Positions 26,860 through 34,775 of a stretch of 64,000 bases of DNA are shown one piece after another (the stretch's first letter is position 1; each line of letters opens with the position of its first letter). The position numbers and the translations under genes are program-made. The notes below the pieces were generated by a model. That model was not told the origin of the DNA and ran no database searches. It worked only from the letters and a program-made list of their open reading frames with translations. The stretch is from Sansalvadorimonas sp965243775. Its GTDB lineage: Bacteria; Pseudomonadota; Gammaproteobacteria; Pseudomonadales; Endozoicomonadaceae. Location: NCBI GenBank assembly GCA_965243775.1, contig CBDEWF010000135.1:61896-125895 (forward strand). The letters are read 5' to 3'.

Positions 26860-27507
26860 TCAGGCTGCTTTTAATTCGGAGAGTGTCTCCGGGTACAGAG
26901 CCTGTAAACGTTTAAAAGACTGGTGGCCGCGGGCAATCAGAATCAGGTTAGTGCCAAGTTTCTGGGCAACCTCATAATCATGATCCGTATCACCAATCAA
27001 AACAGTTTCAGACGGGTTGATGCCTGAAGTAGTTATCAGTTCATGCCCGCGTTCTATTTTTGAGACAGCATGAAGATTGTCCAGACCATATATATGATCA
27101 AAATGCTCTTCGATACCGTAATCTCGAACACTCTGGCGCAGAAGAGGTTCATGGGCCGCAGAAAGTATGGACTGTTGCCATTGCCCCTTGGCGATGGTTT
27201 GTACTATTTCACGGGCATCACTATATAAAGTCATAGTGGAGCTTTTCTCACCGTACTTCTTGTTAAAAGAGTGGCACAGGTTGTCGAAAGGGTATGTGGT
27301 GAAATCAAATCCTATAGAGGTATAGAAGTCGAAAACCGGGTGGTGGAAATTGTCTCTGTAGTGATCGAGGGAAATTTTTGGCAGTCCCTGCTCCTCCAGC
27401 AACTCATTAACGACACAGGCCACTTGCTGTACATCATCTACGAGGGTGCCGTTCCAGTCCCAGATAATATGTTTAAAGCCTGACAGCTTTTCCAATAACT
27501 GCTGCAT
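26860..27507 (-). CDS. HAD-superfamily phosphatase, Gph-like
   Basis: A 215-residue haloacid dehalogenase-type hydrolase. Motif I is IIWDWNGTLVDD with the nucleophilic Asp, motif II is in SILSAAHE, and motifs III/IV are in GDTDHDYEVAQKLG. The small helical cap between residues about 20 and 85 is typical of phosphoglycolate phosphatase-like enzymes. The substrate is a small phosphomonoester but cannot be named. The WDWNGT variant (DxN rather than DxD) is common in this subgroup. It lies alone beside the tRNA array. Confidence 0.82.
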   Translation of the reverse strand: MQQLLEKLSGFKHIIWDWNGTLVDDVQQVACVVNELLEEQGLPKISLDHYRDNFHHPVFDFYTSIGFDFTTYPFDNLCHSFNKKYGEKSSTMTLYSDAREIVQTIAKGQWQQSILSAAHEPLLRQSVRDYGIEEHFDHIYGLDNLHAVSKIERGHELITTSGINPSETVLIGDTDHDYEVAQKLGTNLILIARGHQSFKRLQALYPETLSELKAA

Positions 27508-27737
27508 TTTGTTTGGTTGTTCCGTTTATTTGGTATGAAGGGCAGTTTGCAGTTTTTTTTATCGGGCTGGCATGCGTATTGATCACCGGAAAGATTGAAA
27601 AAGTTGCTTTGAGGTATATGTTGATTGAACTTGTTCAAAGCAGCATGGGAAACATCAACGAAATCAAGCGACTTCGGTTTTTTCTCAGTTGACTCATATA
27701 AGACAGATCTCTATAGTTCGCTTCCCATAACGACGAC

Positions 27738-27814
27738 GCGCTCATAGCTCAGCTGGATAGAGTACCTGGCTACGAACCAGGCGGTCGGAGGTTCGAATCC
27801 TCCTGAGCGCGCCA
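27738..27814 (+). tRNA. tRNA-Arg(ACG), copy 1
   Basis: A 77-base tRNA with CCA encoded. The acceptor stem GCGCTCA pairs with TGAGCGC. The anticodon arm is CCTGG-CTACGAA-CCAGG, anticodon ACG, reading CGU as Arg (A34 normally becomes inosine). The T arm is GGAGG-TTCGAAT-CCTCC. First of five tandem copies. Confidence 0.97.
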
Positions 27815-27854
27815 TTTTCTATTAAGACTTGTCGGTCTTTAAATGGCAGACGAT

Positions 27855-27931
27855 GCGCTCATAGCTCAGCTGGATAGAGTACCTGGCTACGAACCAGGCG
27901 GTCGGAGGTTCGAATCCTCCTGAGCGCGCCA
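27855..27931 (+). tRNA. tRNA-Arg(ACG), copy 2
   Basis: Same mature sequence as copy 1, 117 bp downstream start to start. The spacer is nearly the same between copies and includes GACTTGTCGGTCTTTAAATG. Confidence 0.97.
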
Positions 27932-27970
27932 TTTTCTTTAAGACTTGTCGGTCTTTAAATGACATGCGAC

Positions 27971-28047
27971 GCGCTCATAGCTCAGCTGGATAGAGTACCT
28001 GGCTACGAACCAGGCGGTCGGAGGTTCGAATCCTCCTGAGCGCGCCA
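27971..28047 (+). tRNA. tRNA-Arg(ACG), copy 3
   Basis: Same mature sequence as copies 1 and 2. The start-to-start distance from copy 2 is 116 bp, as the spacer is one base shorter. Confidence 0.97.
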
Positions 28048-28087
28048 TTTTCTATTAAGACTTGTCGGTCTTTAAATGACATGCGAC

Positions 28088-28164
28088 GCGCTCATAGCTC
28101 AGCTGGATAGAGTACCTGGCTACGAACCAGGCGGTCGGAGGTTCGAATCCTCCTGAGCGCGCCA
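28088..28164 (+). tRNA. tRNA-Arg(ACG), copy 4
   Basis: Same mature sequence as copies 1-3, 117 bp after copy 3. The upstream spacer ends CATGCGAC as in copies 3 and 5. Confidence 0.97.
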
Positions 28165-28204
28165 TTTTCTGTTAAGACTTGTCGGTCTTTAAATGACATG
28201 CGAC

Positions 28205-28281
28205 GCGCTCATAGCTCAGCTGGATAGAGTACCTGGCTACGAACCAGGCGGTCAGAGGTTCGAATCCTCTTGAGCGCGCCA
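28205..28281 (+). tRNA. tRNA-Arg(ACG), copy 5, T-stem variant
   Basis: Last copy of the array. It differs from the others by a compensated pair in the T stem: AGAGG-TTCGAAT-CCTCT in place of GGAGG/CCTCC. The paired change keeps the helix, so the tRNA should be functional. Confidence 0.97.
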
Positions 28282-28401
28282 TTTCCTCCTTCCTTTAGTT
28301 ACCCTTCTTATCTCCGTTTACTTTTACCTGATCTGCTGACGTTAACACCTAAAGCTACCAGCTCTGATGAATTGGCTTTATTCAGATATATATTACCGCC
28401 A

Positions 28402-30090
28402 TCAGGAAGAGGGAATATCAGGTACAGATTGATATTTGGCAAGCTCTGATTCTGCTGAATCCAATTTGTGTAGAATATCTTTGAGTTTTGTTTGAATGGG
28501 AGCCAGCTTCTCTTCATCATGATTGTCTAGTGATGTATTCTCAAAACCCGCGCTATGTATATCTGACGGGAGGGAACTTATTGATTTATTTAACAGGTCT
28601 TTTGCTTCCGCTACGTTAGCTGCTGCTGATTGTACATAGGCATTATTCTGCACGAGCGGCTGAAAGTGCAACAGGACTCCCTGCTGAATGATGATATCCT
28701 GAGAACCTCCATGACTTGTGGAAGGTTGTTCAGTTGAATTGTCATCGTCACTGATAGTAACATAAGCACCAACATCATGATCTGGCGAGTCAGGAAGTGG
28801 TGATGGTGAGACAGGATCATAGAGTGAATAGTTATTAAAATCAGAAACTAAAACCATGTCAGCATCTTTTTGTACAGAGTGTACTCCGGGCTTAAATGCT
28901 AAAAGCCAGTCTCGCCAGTTGATAACCTTATTCTGAGACTCGTCCTTCTGTTTGAGTTGGAGGGTCACATTCATTTTGGACAGACCAGCGTCCAGCAAAT
29001 GGGCCAGCTGCTTTTTTTGGTCAAGGGTGAATTCAGATTGACTTGAAAATGCAGATCTTAATAAAAAACAGATAAACTCAGAATTCATAAGATCATCCAC
29101 ACCAATATTAAACTCTGATCCAAGTTCACAGCTGTCATTCCGTGGCCAGATATTAAGAAAGTTTTTAGCTGTATTCCATACGTCAGAGCTCAGGTATAGT
29201 GGCCAGCGGTTTTTGATACGCCGTGGATTTGTTAATGCTTCACAGATAGCGGGCCAGCTGTCAGCAAACATCGCCAATCTTGTTGTCTCCATATCCTTTT
29301 CATGGCATGGCAGAGGGAGATTATCGTTATCGACCGGGTAGGTTTCGAACTCTTTATTGGCAATAAGTTCGATAAAACCTTTATATTTTATGTCATAAGC
29401 GCCCAGAAGATTTACAAACGCCATGAGGAATACACTTTTTGCATTTTGTGGCTGCAGTGGCGAATTTTCGCTAAGGGCTCTGTTAATAAGAGTAAGATAG
29501 AGATTAATCTCCAGTTTTGCCATGTGTCCTCTCTGTTCCCAGATTTCTACAACACGGGGCCAGTCATCAGGAGTGAAAGCTCTTCCTGCTCCATGTTCAA
29601 AAGTATGAAGGCTGGCAACAAGCTCAGAAATAGGCTCACGCAGACACAGAGCTTTTGTATGCTGTGAGAAAGCCCATTCGTTAGCTGAACGTTTTATTTT
29701 CATCGGCTGAAGATTTAAATAATCATTATCTTGGAATATTCGGATATCCTGCCAAATAGCGTTTCTGACTGTAGATGATAAGTATTTTTCGTAATTTTTC
29801 AGACTTTGCTCCCTTGCATTCTGACCGGGTTTAACAGTTCGTCTAGTGACTTTTTTGGCTCTGACCCTCGCTGACCCGGGTTTTTGAGCAGTGATATGTT
29901 CTGTCGCTTCTGTGGAAGATACTCTCTGTTTCTTGGGAGGAGGCTGTTTTACAGTCTGGGAACGTGTAGACCTTTTCATCCCGGCTTTTATATTATCAGT
30001 GGGTGCAGATGGACCTTGATCTTCTACCTGTGAACTGGAGGATGAAGAGGGCATTTGATAATAAGTAATTTCTTTCTTGATGCCTTCCAT
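28402..30090 (-). CDS. Unknown 562-residue protein with NLS-like basic motif
   Basis: I do not recognise this protein. I start it at 30090 (MEGIKKEITYYQ), which has an AAAGGGG site about 10 bases upstream; the frame is open 15 codons further. The first 100 residues are disordered, Ser/Thr/Lys-rich, and hold a PPPKKQRV motif (about residues 50-57) like a classical monopartite nuclear localisation signal, with KRSTRSQ just before. The middle (about 110-400) is helical and Trp/Leu-rich. The end has an acidic stretch and a predicted coiled coil. No signal peptide is present. A host-nucleus-targeted effector is a possible reading, but basic motifs of this size also occur by chance. Confidence 0.65.
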   Translation of the reverse strand: MEGIKKEITYYQMPSSSSSSQVEDQGPSAPTDNIKAGMKRSTRSQTVKQPPPKKQRVSSTEATEHITAQKPGSARVRAKKVTRRTVKPGQNAREQSLKNYEKYLSSTVRNAIWQDIRIFQDNDYLNLQPMKIKRSANEWAFSQHTKALCLREPISELVASLHTFEHGAGRAFTPDDWPRVVEIWEQRGHMAKLEINLYLTLINRALSENSPLQPQNAKSVFLMAFVNLLGAYDIKYKGFIELIANKEFETYPVDNDNLPLPCHEKDMETTRLAMFADSWPAICEALTNPRRIKNRWPLYLSSDVWNTAKNFLNIWPRNDSCELGSEFNIGVDDLMNSEFICFLLRSAFSSQSEFTLDQKKQLAHLLDAGLSKMNVTLQLKQKDESQNKVINWRDWLLAFKPGVHSVQKDADMVLVSDFNNYSLYDPVSPSPLPDSPDHDVGAYVTISDDDNSTEQPSTSHGGSQDIIIQQGVLLHFQPLVQNNAYVQSAAANVAEAKDLLNKSISSLPSDIHSAGFENTSLDNHDEEKLAPIQTKLKDILHKLDSAESELAKYQSVPDIPSS

Positions 30091-30135
30091 AATAATTATA
30101 CCCCTTTCACTCCTTATAAGTGAGCTATTCAACAA

Positions 30136-30323
30136 TTTGAACTCATAGACCCTTTTGAATAAGGAATGTTCAGGTTGTAATCTTGCCTATAAGTAACAAT
30201 ATGGTTATGGAGTTGTCTATTGCCATATGCAAATGTGTCCAGTAGAAAGGGAAATAATTTTTCTGGATATTATTATCTGGAATATCCATCAAGTTTTTTT
30301 TAAATCGATTTTATTAAGTTATT
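30136..30323. other. AT-rich divergent intergenic stretch
   Basis: About 190 bases between two divergent ORFs that both encode basic, NLS-like N-termini. It is AT-rich and probably holds promoters for both. No clear motif is visible. Confidence 0.3.
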
Positions 30324-30629
30324 ATGCACTATGTGAAGTCAACAGATCCAGGTTTTGTTCAGCCAGTGGGGCGTAAAAGACCTCAGGCGCCCGAGGGGGC
30401 AGGTGATGGAAGGACAACCTATAGGAAAAAAATAAAAATAGATTTTATTTATGGAGAAAAGCGTGCTTCAAAAAGAATAGCCTCCAGAAAATTAGAGCCT
30501 GTATCTGGAAATTCTGTTTTTAACAAAAAGGTGGGCAGGTTCAATAGTAGAAAGTTAAATATACATTCAAACAAAAAAATAATGGATAGGGGAAATCTTA
30601 AATTAAGTTTTGGGCTCTGTTCACATTAA
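30324..30629 (+). pseudogene. Truncated basic ORF cut by IS1595
   Basis: An ORF of 101 codons starting MHYVKSTDPGFVQPVGRKRP. It is very rich in Lys and Arg (GEKRASKRIASRK) and enters the IS1595 left end at 30613, where it stops. It has no signal peptide. The part before the IS looks like the N-terminus of a longer protein whose 3' part is gone. The GRKRP and KKIKI clusters resemble nuclear-targeting patches, as in the divergent neighbour. No family is recognised. Confidence 0.45.
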
Positions 30630-31712
30630 GTGTGGGTAGCATGGACTACACTTCTGGCCACCGGTTTCTGCCGTATATGGAACCATCGTCATGCAGCAGA
30701 CACAATTTGAAGAATTTCTGAAATCTCTCAACACATTATCTCCTGAGCAGCTGACCTGTTTGCACAACACCTTGCCACCGTGTCCCAAGGAATCAGAGAG
30801 TGTGAGTCAAAGCCGCCTTCTCGAGCGCCTGAAATATTATTTTGATCAACATCCACGTTGCCCCCATTGCTCCTGTGAATCCATGACACGATGGGGGCAG
30901 AGTGCAGGTCACCAAAGGTATCGCTGTAATCAGTGCGGGCGGACCTGCAATGCTATGAGCGGCACACCGCTGACCCACGTCCGTATTCGCGAGAAACTGG
31001 ATGATTATCTTGCGTGCATGGATGGCGGAACCACCTTACGCCCAGCGGCAGCAGAATGTGGCGTCTCCCTCAAAACCTCGTTTTATTTGCGCCATCGCCT
31101 GATGGCCGTGATAGAAGCGGACACAACAGGTCAGCTATCAGGTATATCGGAAATGGATGAGACCTTCTTCCGGGAATCCCATAAAGGGCAGCGCGACTTG
31201 GGAGAAAACGCGCGTAAACGTGGTGGTCGATCCAGGCGTAAGAAAAAGTCTGCTGAGAAAACAGAGGAAAAAACCAAAGCTGTAAGAAAGATACCAGTCA
31301 TGGTGGCTTGTGACCGTCAGGATCATGTGACGGATGCTGTTCTTGAGCATGTCAGTAATGATGAACTCTTCACACAGCTTTCCGGACGAATTTTACCGGG
31401 GAGTACGTTGTGTACGGACGCACATTTGTCTCACGAGAAGCTGGCAGATCAGCTCAAGGTTACGTTGAAAGAGTTGGTGACAACGGCTGGAGAGTATGTT
31501 CGGGAGAAGGTTTATCACATCCAGACGGTCAATGCCTATCACAGCGAACTCAAGCGATGGATTAACGGTTTCTTCAAGGGGGTAGCGACGAAGTACCTGC
31601 CTCGATATTTGGGCTGGAAGCGATTTTTAAAGACCCATATGTTCTCAGAGGAAAATCTCTTAGATCAGGAAGCATCGCATTGGCTTAACCCACACTTACT
31701 GTGAACAGAGCC
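30613..31712 (+). mobile_element. IS1595-family insertion sequence
   Basis: Terminal inverted repeats of about 25 bp with one mismatch bound the element: GGCTCTGTTCAC at 30613 and its complement ending at 31712. The single transposase gene is intact. The flanking octamers AAGTTTTG and TATGTTCT differ, so there is no target duplication. The right flank is the interior of an ISL3 copy, while the left flank is unrelated. An adjacent deletion or recombination is therefore likely. Confidence 0.9.
30691..31704 (+). CDS. IS1595-family transposase
   Basis: A 337-residue transposase of the ISXO2-like type. The N-terminal zinc ribbon has CPHCSCESMTRWG and YRCNQCGRTCNAMSGT. The catalytic domain has GISEMDETFFRESHKG (first Asp), STLCTDAHLSHEKLA (second Asp) and the terminal QTVNAYHSELKRWINGFFKGVATKYLPRYLGW region with Asn/Glu typical of IS1595. 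A Lys/Arg-rich insert lies near residues 170-195. Full length and probably active. Confidence 0.92.
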   Translation: MQQTQFEEFLKSLNTLSPEQLTCLHNTLPPCPKESESVSQSRLLERLKYYFDQHPRCPHCSCESMTRWGQSAGHQRYRCNQCGRTCNAMSGTPLTHVRIREKLDDYLACMDGGTTLRPAAAECGVSLKTSFYLRHRLMAVIEADTTGQLSGISEMDETFFRESHKGQRDLGENARKRGGRSRRKKKSAEKTEEKTKAVRKIPVMVACDRQDHVTDAVLEHVSNDELFTQLSGRILPGSTLCTDAHLSHEKLADQLKVTLKELVTTAGEYVREKVYHIQTVNAYHSELKRWINGFFKGVATKYLPRYLGWKRFLKTHMFSEENLLDQEASHWLNPHLL

Positions 31713-32911
31713 TATGTTCTCATTTCCCGGCTGGGTAATCGACCACATTGATATTAATTGGGATGAATCTGTGGCTACAGTTTCCCTGCGCAGGGATGGT
31801 CGCATACAGCAGTTCAGATGCAGTCAGTGTCAGAACCCAATGGGTAAAATCCGTGAGAATGAGCGTACCGTGCTGGACTTGCCGCTGGGTACTCTGGATG
31901 TGCAATTATGCTTCACTGTTTACCAGGGACGGTGTTCCCACTGTGGGCACATTGAAACAGTCACGCCTCCCGGGTTGGCTCCCAAAGCGCAGGCTACTGA
32001 ACGGCTGAAGCAACATGTCAGTCATCTCTGCCGCTATATGCCCTGCAACAAGATTCCTGAATTCATCTCTATCTCGCATCATACGGCCAGGCGCTGGGAT
32101 AAAGAGATATTGATGAAAACTCTGCCAGCCCCTGACCTGGATAACATACGAGCCCTGTTGATTGATGAGAAATCCATTGGTAAAGGACACCATTACCTGA
32201 CTGTTGTTCTGAATGCTGATACGGGCGAAACCCTGTTCCTTGGTGAAGGCAAGCGAAAAGCCACCCTGGACCAATTCCTCAGCCGCTTAACTCCGGAACA
32301 AAAGTCTCGCATTGAATGTGTGGGTATAGACCGTGGTGGTAGCTACAAAGCGTCGGTCAGGGAGCACCTTCCTGACGCCGATATCGTTTACGACAAGTTT
32401 CACATTATTGCCAATTACAACGATGTCATAGATAAAATCCGTCGTCGGGAATGGAGGCAGGCTGAAGTTGATGATAAGCCTTTCATCAAGGGGCAGCGCT
32501 TCAATTTGTTCAGGAACCCTGAGAACCTCACCCCCAAGGGAGAAAGCTGTCTGAAAGAACTGTTGGCTATGAACGAAGACCTGTACCAAGCCTACACCCT
32601 GAAGGATATGCTCAAGCAGCTCTGGACGTACACTTACAAAGGTTGTGCCAGTAAGTTTCTCGACAGGTGGATCGAGCTGGCCACAGAAACAGGCATTGGC
32701 GAACTCAGGCGGTTTGCCAAAGGGTTGGATCGGGCCAGAGAAGGACTCCTGTCATACTGTCAGCACCGAATAACCAGTGCAAAAATTGAGGCCTTTAACG
32801 GTGTGATCAAACGTATTGTCTACAAGGCTTGTGGCTATAACGACCTTGAATATCTGTATCTGAAAATCCGGCAGGAGGCTCAGATATGATCTGCCAACCT
32901 GAGAAAGCCCC
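31713..32911 (+). mobile_element. ISL3-family element copy 2, 5'-truncated
   Basis: The right inverted repeat ends at 32911 (GAAAGCCCC). The left repeat, promoter and first nine codons are missing: the sequence begins at TATGTTCT, directly after the IS1595 right end. The remaining DNA agrees with copy 3 (42161-43486) wherever I compared them. Confidence 0.9.
31714..32889 (+). CDS. ISL3 transposase, lacking native first 9 residues
   Basis: A 391-residue frame starting at an internal ATG (MFSFPGWVIDHIDI). It corresponds to residues 10-400 of the copy 3 protein, and the two agree over this whole length. Zinc pairs (CSQCQ, CSHCGHIE) and DDE residues (LLIDEKS, GIDRGGS, EAFNGVIKR) are all present. 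Because the native start and ribosome site are gone, expression depends on IS1595 or read-through. It should be treated as possibly inactive. Confidence 0.85.
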   Translation: MFSFPGWVIDHIDINWDESVATVSLRRDGRIQQFRCSQCQNPMGKIRENERTVLDLPLGTLDVQLCFTVYQGRCSHCGHIETVTPPGLAPKAQATERLKQHVSHLCRYMPCNKIPEFISISHHTARRWDKEILMKTLPAPDLDNIRALLIDEKSIGKGHHYLTVVLNADTGETLFLGEGKRKATLDQFLSRLTPEQKSRIECVGIDRGGSYKASVREHLPDADIVYDKFHIIANYNDVIDKIRRREWRQAEVDDKPFIKGQRFNLFRNPENLTPKGESCLKELLAMNEDLYQAYTLKDMLKQLWTYTYKGCASKFLDRWIELATETGIGELRRFAKGLDRAREGLLSYCQHRITSAKIEAFNGVIKRIVYKACGYNDLEYLYLKIRQEAQI

Positions 32912-33055
32912 GCATTTTATGCAGAGAAATTTGAACAGGTGTTCAATGAATATGCCCCAAATTTGGAGTTTCATCTCATTAAGGATGCAGGCCACCTTGA
33001 TATCGTCTCTCATCAAAAGGTGATTGATGAAATCATAAAGTGGATGGATGATTAA
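32912..33055 (+). pseudogene. 3' remnant of an alpha/beta hydrolase gene
   Basis: Directly after the ISL3 end the plus frame reads 47 codons and a stop. The peptide includes FEQVFNEYAPNLEF, then KDAGHLDIVSH, and ends IIKWMDD. The GH in DAGHLDIV matches the catalytic-histidine region at the C-terminus of alpha/beta hydrolases. The rest of the gene was lost at the ISL3 junction. Confidence 0.6.
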
Positions 33056-33110
33056 GTTGTCTCTTCGGGCCTGACTTTATAAATGAAATAACAGACAGGA
33101 AGACAAAATC

Positions 33111-33695
33111 GTGTGGGATCAGAAATACAGCGCAGAGCACTATATCTATGGCACCGAACCCAATCACTTTCTGGAGAAAAATTTCAGTGTGATTCCTGCA
33201 GGCAAGGTTTTGTGCCTTGCTGAAGGGGAAGGCAGGAATGCTGTGTTTCTGGCGCAGCAGGGATACGCTGTCACTGCTGTTGATTCTTCGTCTGTTGGGC
33301 TGGAAAAGGCGCGCAGGCTGGCGGATAAGAATGGTGTCTCTATTGAGATTGTTTATAGTGATCTGGCTGAGTATGACCTGGGTGAAAGGCAGTGGGATGG
33401 TGTTGTTTCAATCTTTTGCCATATTCCGGAACAGATCAGGAAGCAGGTTCACCGGCGTGTGGTTAATGCTTTGAAGGACGATGGCATTCTACTGCTTGAA
33501 GCTTATACGCCAGATCAGTTGCAACACAGAACTGGCGGCCCCCAATCAGAAGATATGATGTACAGTGCCTCCAGACTGCGTAATGAGCTGGAAGGTTTGC
33601 AGTTTGATCATCTGGTAGAACTGGAAAGGAATATCATCGAAGGAACAAAACACACCGGAATGGGAGCAGTTGTTCAGGCTATTGCCAGAAAGTAA
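33111..33695 (+). CDS. Class I SAM-dependent methyltransferase (TehB-like)
   Basis: A 194-residue methyltransferase starting at GTG 33111 (WDQKYSAEHYIYGTEPNHFL). Motif I for SAM binding is VLCLAEGEGRNAVFLAQQGY, the acidic strand end is VTAVDSSSVGL, and motif IV is in WDGVVSIFCHIP. The form is like that of TehB/thiopurine-type methyltransferases that act on small molecules. The true substrate is unknown. It is followed 75 bp later by a GNAT gene in the same direction. Confidence 0.82.
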   Translation: MWDQKYSAEHYIYGTEPNHFLEKNFSVIPAGKVLCLAEGEGRNAVFLAQQGYAVTAVDSSSVGLEKARRLADKNGVSIEIVYSDLAEYDLGERQWDGVVSIFCHIPEQIRKQVHRRVVNALKDDGILLLEAYTPDQLQHRTGGPQSEDMMYSASRLRNELEGLQFDHLVELERNIIEGTKHTGMGAVVQAIARK

Positions 33696-33770
33696 TGAGA
33701 GTCTGTTCATCCTCTGTTTTCGGCGATAAGATGACTTTGCAGAATATATAATTATAAAGGGAGAACAGGT

Positions 33771-34304
33771 GTGTTCAGAAAAGCAGTTGACTCAGACATC
33801 AACCTGGTATTTTTGCAGGAATCCCTGGCCAATGATCTCTATGAACTGGTTGCTCATGATCGGGAGTACCTGAGCAAGTGGCTGCCATGGCCACCACTTA
33901 CCAAGTCAGTAGACGACACTAAAAGCTTCATTAAAAGATCCATTATTGACTTTGCCGAGGGAAAATCCATTGTTTGTGCCATTGAGTACCAGGGCAGGAT
34001 TGTCGGTGTTATCAGCTATAACGCCATTTATCACTCCCTGAAGAAGGTTGAGATCGGTTACTGGATCAGTTCTCACTACCAGGGTCATGGCATTATTACC
34101 CGGGCATGCCGGCATATGATTGAACATGCCTTTAACCGTATGGGGATGGACAAAGTTGAGATTTCGGCTGCTACCGGTAACAGCCCCAGCAGAAATGTCT
34201 GCGAGCGTCTGGGAATGAAACTCGAGGGGATTATTGCTAATGCTGAAAACCTGCATGGCAAGATTGTCAATCATGCAGTCTATGGCATAACAGCAGAAAG
34301 GTAA
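33771..34304 (+). CDS. GNAT N-acetyltransferase, RimL/YdaF-like
   Basis: A 177-residue acetyltransferase beginning at GTG 33771 after a GGGAG site. The start LSKWLPWPPLTKSVDD resembles the RimJ/RimL/YdaF group. Acetyl-CoA binding is marked by IGYWISSHYQGHGIITRACRH (the Q/RxxGxG/A-like loop), and NSPSRNVCERLGMKLEG is the conserved end. Ribosomal-protein or small-molecule acetylation is possible. A strong terminator follows at 34365. Confidence 0.85.
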   Translation: MFRKAVDSDINLVFLQESLANDLYELVAHDREYLSKWLPWPPLTKSVDDTKSFIKRSIIDFAEGKSIVCAIEYQGRIVGVISYNAIYHSLKKVEIGYWISSHYQGHGIITRACRHMIEHAFNRMGMDKVEISAATGNSPSRNVCERLGMKLEGIIANAENLHGKIVNHAVYGITAER

Positions 34305-34364
34305 TCCGCAGGAACGCTGGAAATGAACAATATGGTAGTCAATTTTATCGATTAGCCATACCCC

Positions 34365-34390
34365 ACAGGCGTCTTCGGGCGCCTGTTTTC
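34365..34390 (+). terminator. Rho-independent terminator after the GNAT gene
   Basis: ACAGGCG and CGCCTGT form a seven-pair stem around TCTTCGGG, followed directly by TTTTC. A clear terminator for the upstream plus-strand genes. Confidence 0.75.
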
Positions 34391-34409
34391 CACATCTGTT
34401 ATCCCTCCC

Positions 34410-34733
34410 ATGCCCCAATATATTATTGCGGCCGGAAGCCTGTCGGTGATGATTATTGTTGCCTGTCTCTACCTGTCGAGCAGGTTTGCTTCTTCCCGCC
34501 TGCTGGAGTGGCTGAATAAAACCGGGCAGTTATCCCTGACCCTTTATGTGGCCCATGTTCTGGTTGGTATGGGTTTTCTGGAGGCTATTGGGTACATGGA
34601 AAATCAGTCTATTGTTTTTTCTCTGTGCTGTGCACTGGTGCTCAGTAGTCTGGGTGTGGCATTTAGTGTCTTGTGGTTGAAGTATTTTAGAAGTGGGCCG
34701 TTAGAGATGGCTTTTCGCAACGTCACCAGATAG
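34410..34733 (+). pseudogene. C-terminal fragment of a DUF418 membrane protein
   Basis: A 107-residue frame with three hydrophobic segments. WLNKTGQLSLTLYVAHVLVG and the end LKYFRSGPLEMAFR match the C-terminal domain of DUF418 (YeiB-type) proteins, which are normally near 380 residues. The N-terminal two thirds are absent and a terminator lies just upstream. It is therefore most likely a gene remnant, though its frame is intact. Confidence 0.65.
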
Positions 34734-34775
34734 TCATCTTTGCCAGCAAAGGTATAGAAGTGAAGGCAGGGCATT

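Noticed and set aside
27738..28281. Repeat array of unknown type
   Set aside because: Each unit folds as a complete tRNA-Arg(ACG), so the array is explained as tandem tRNA genes.
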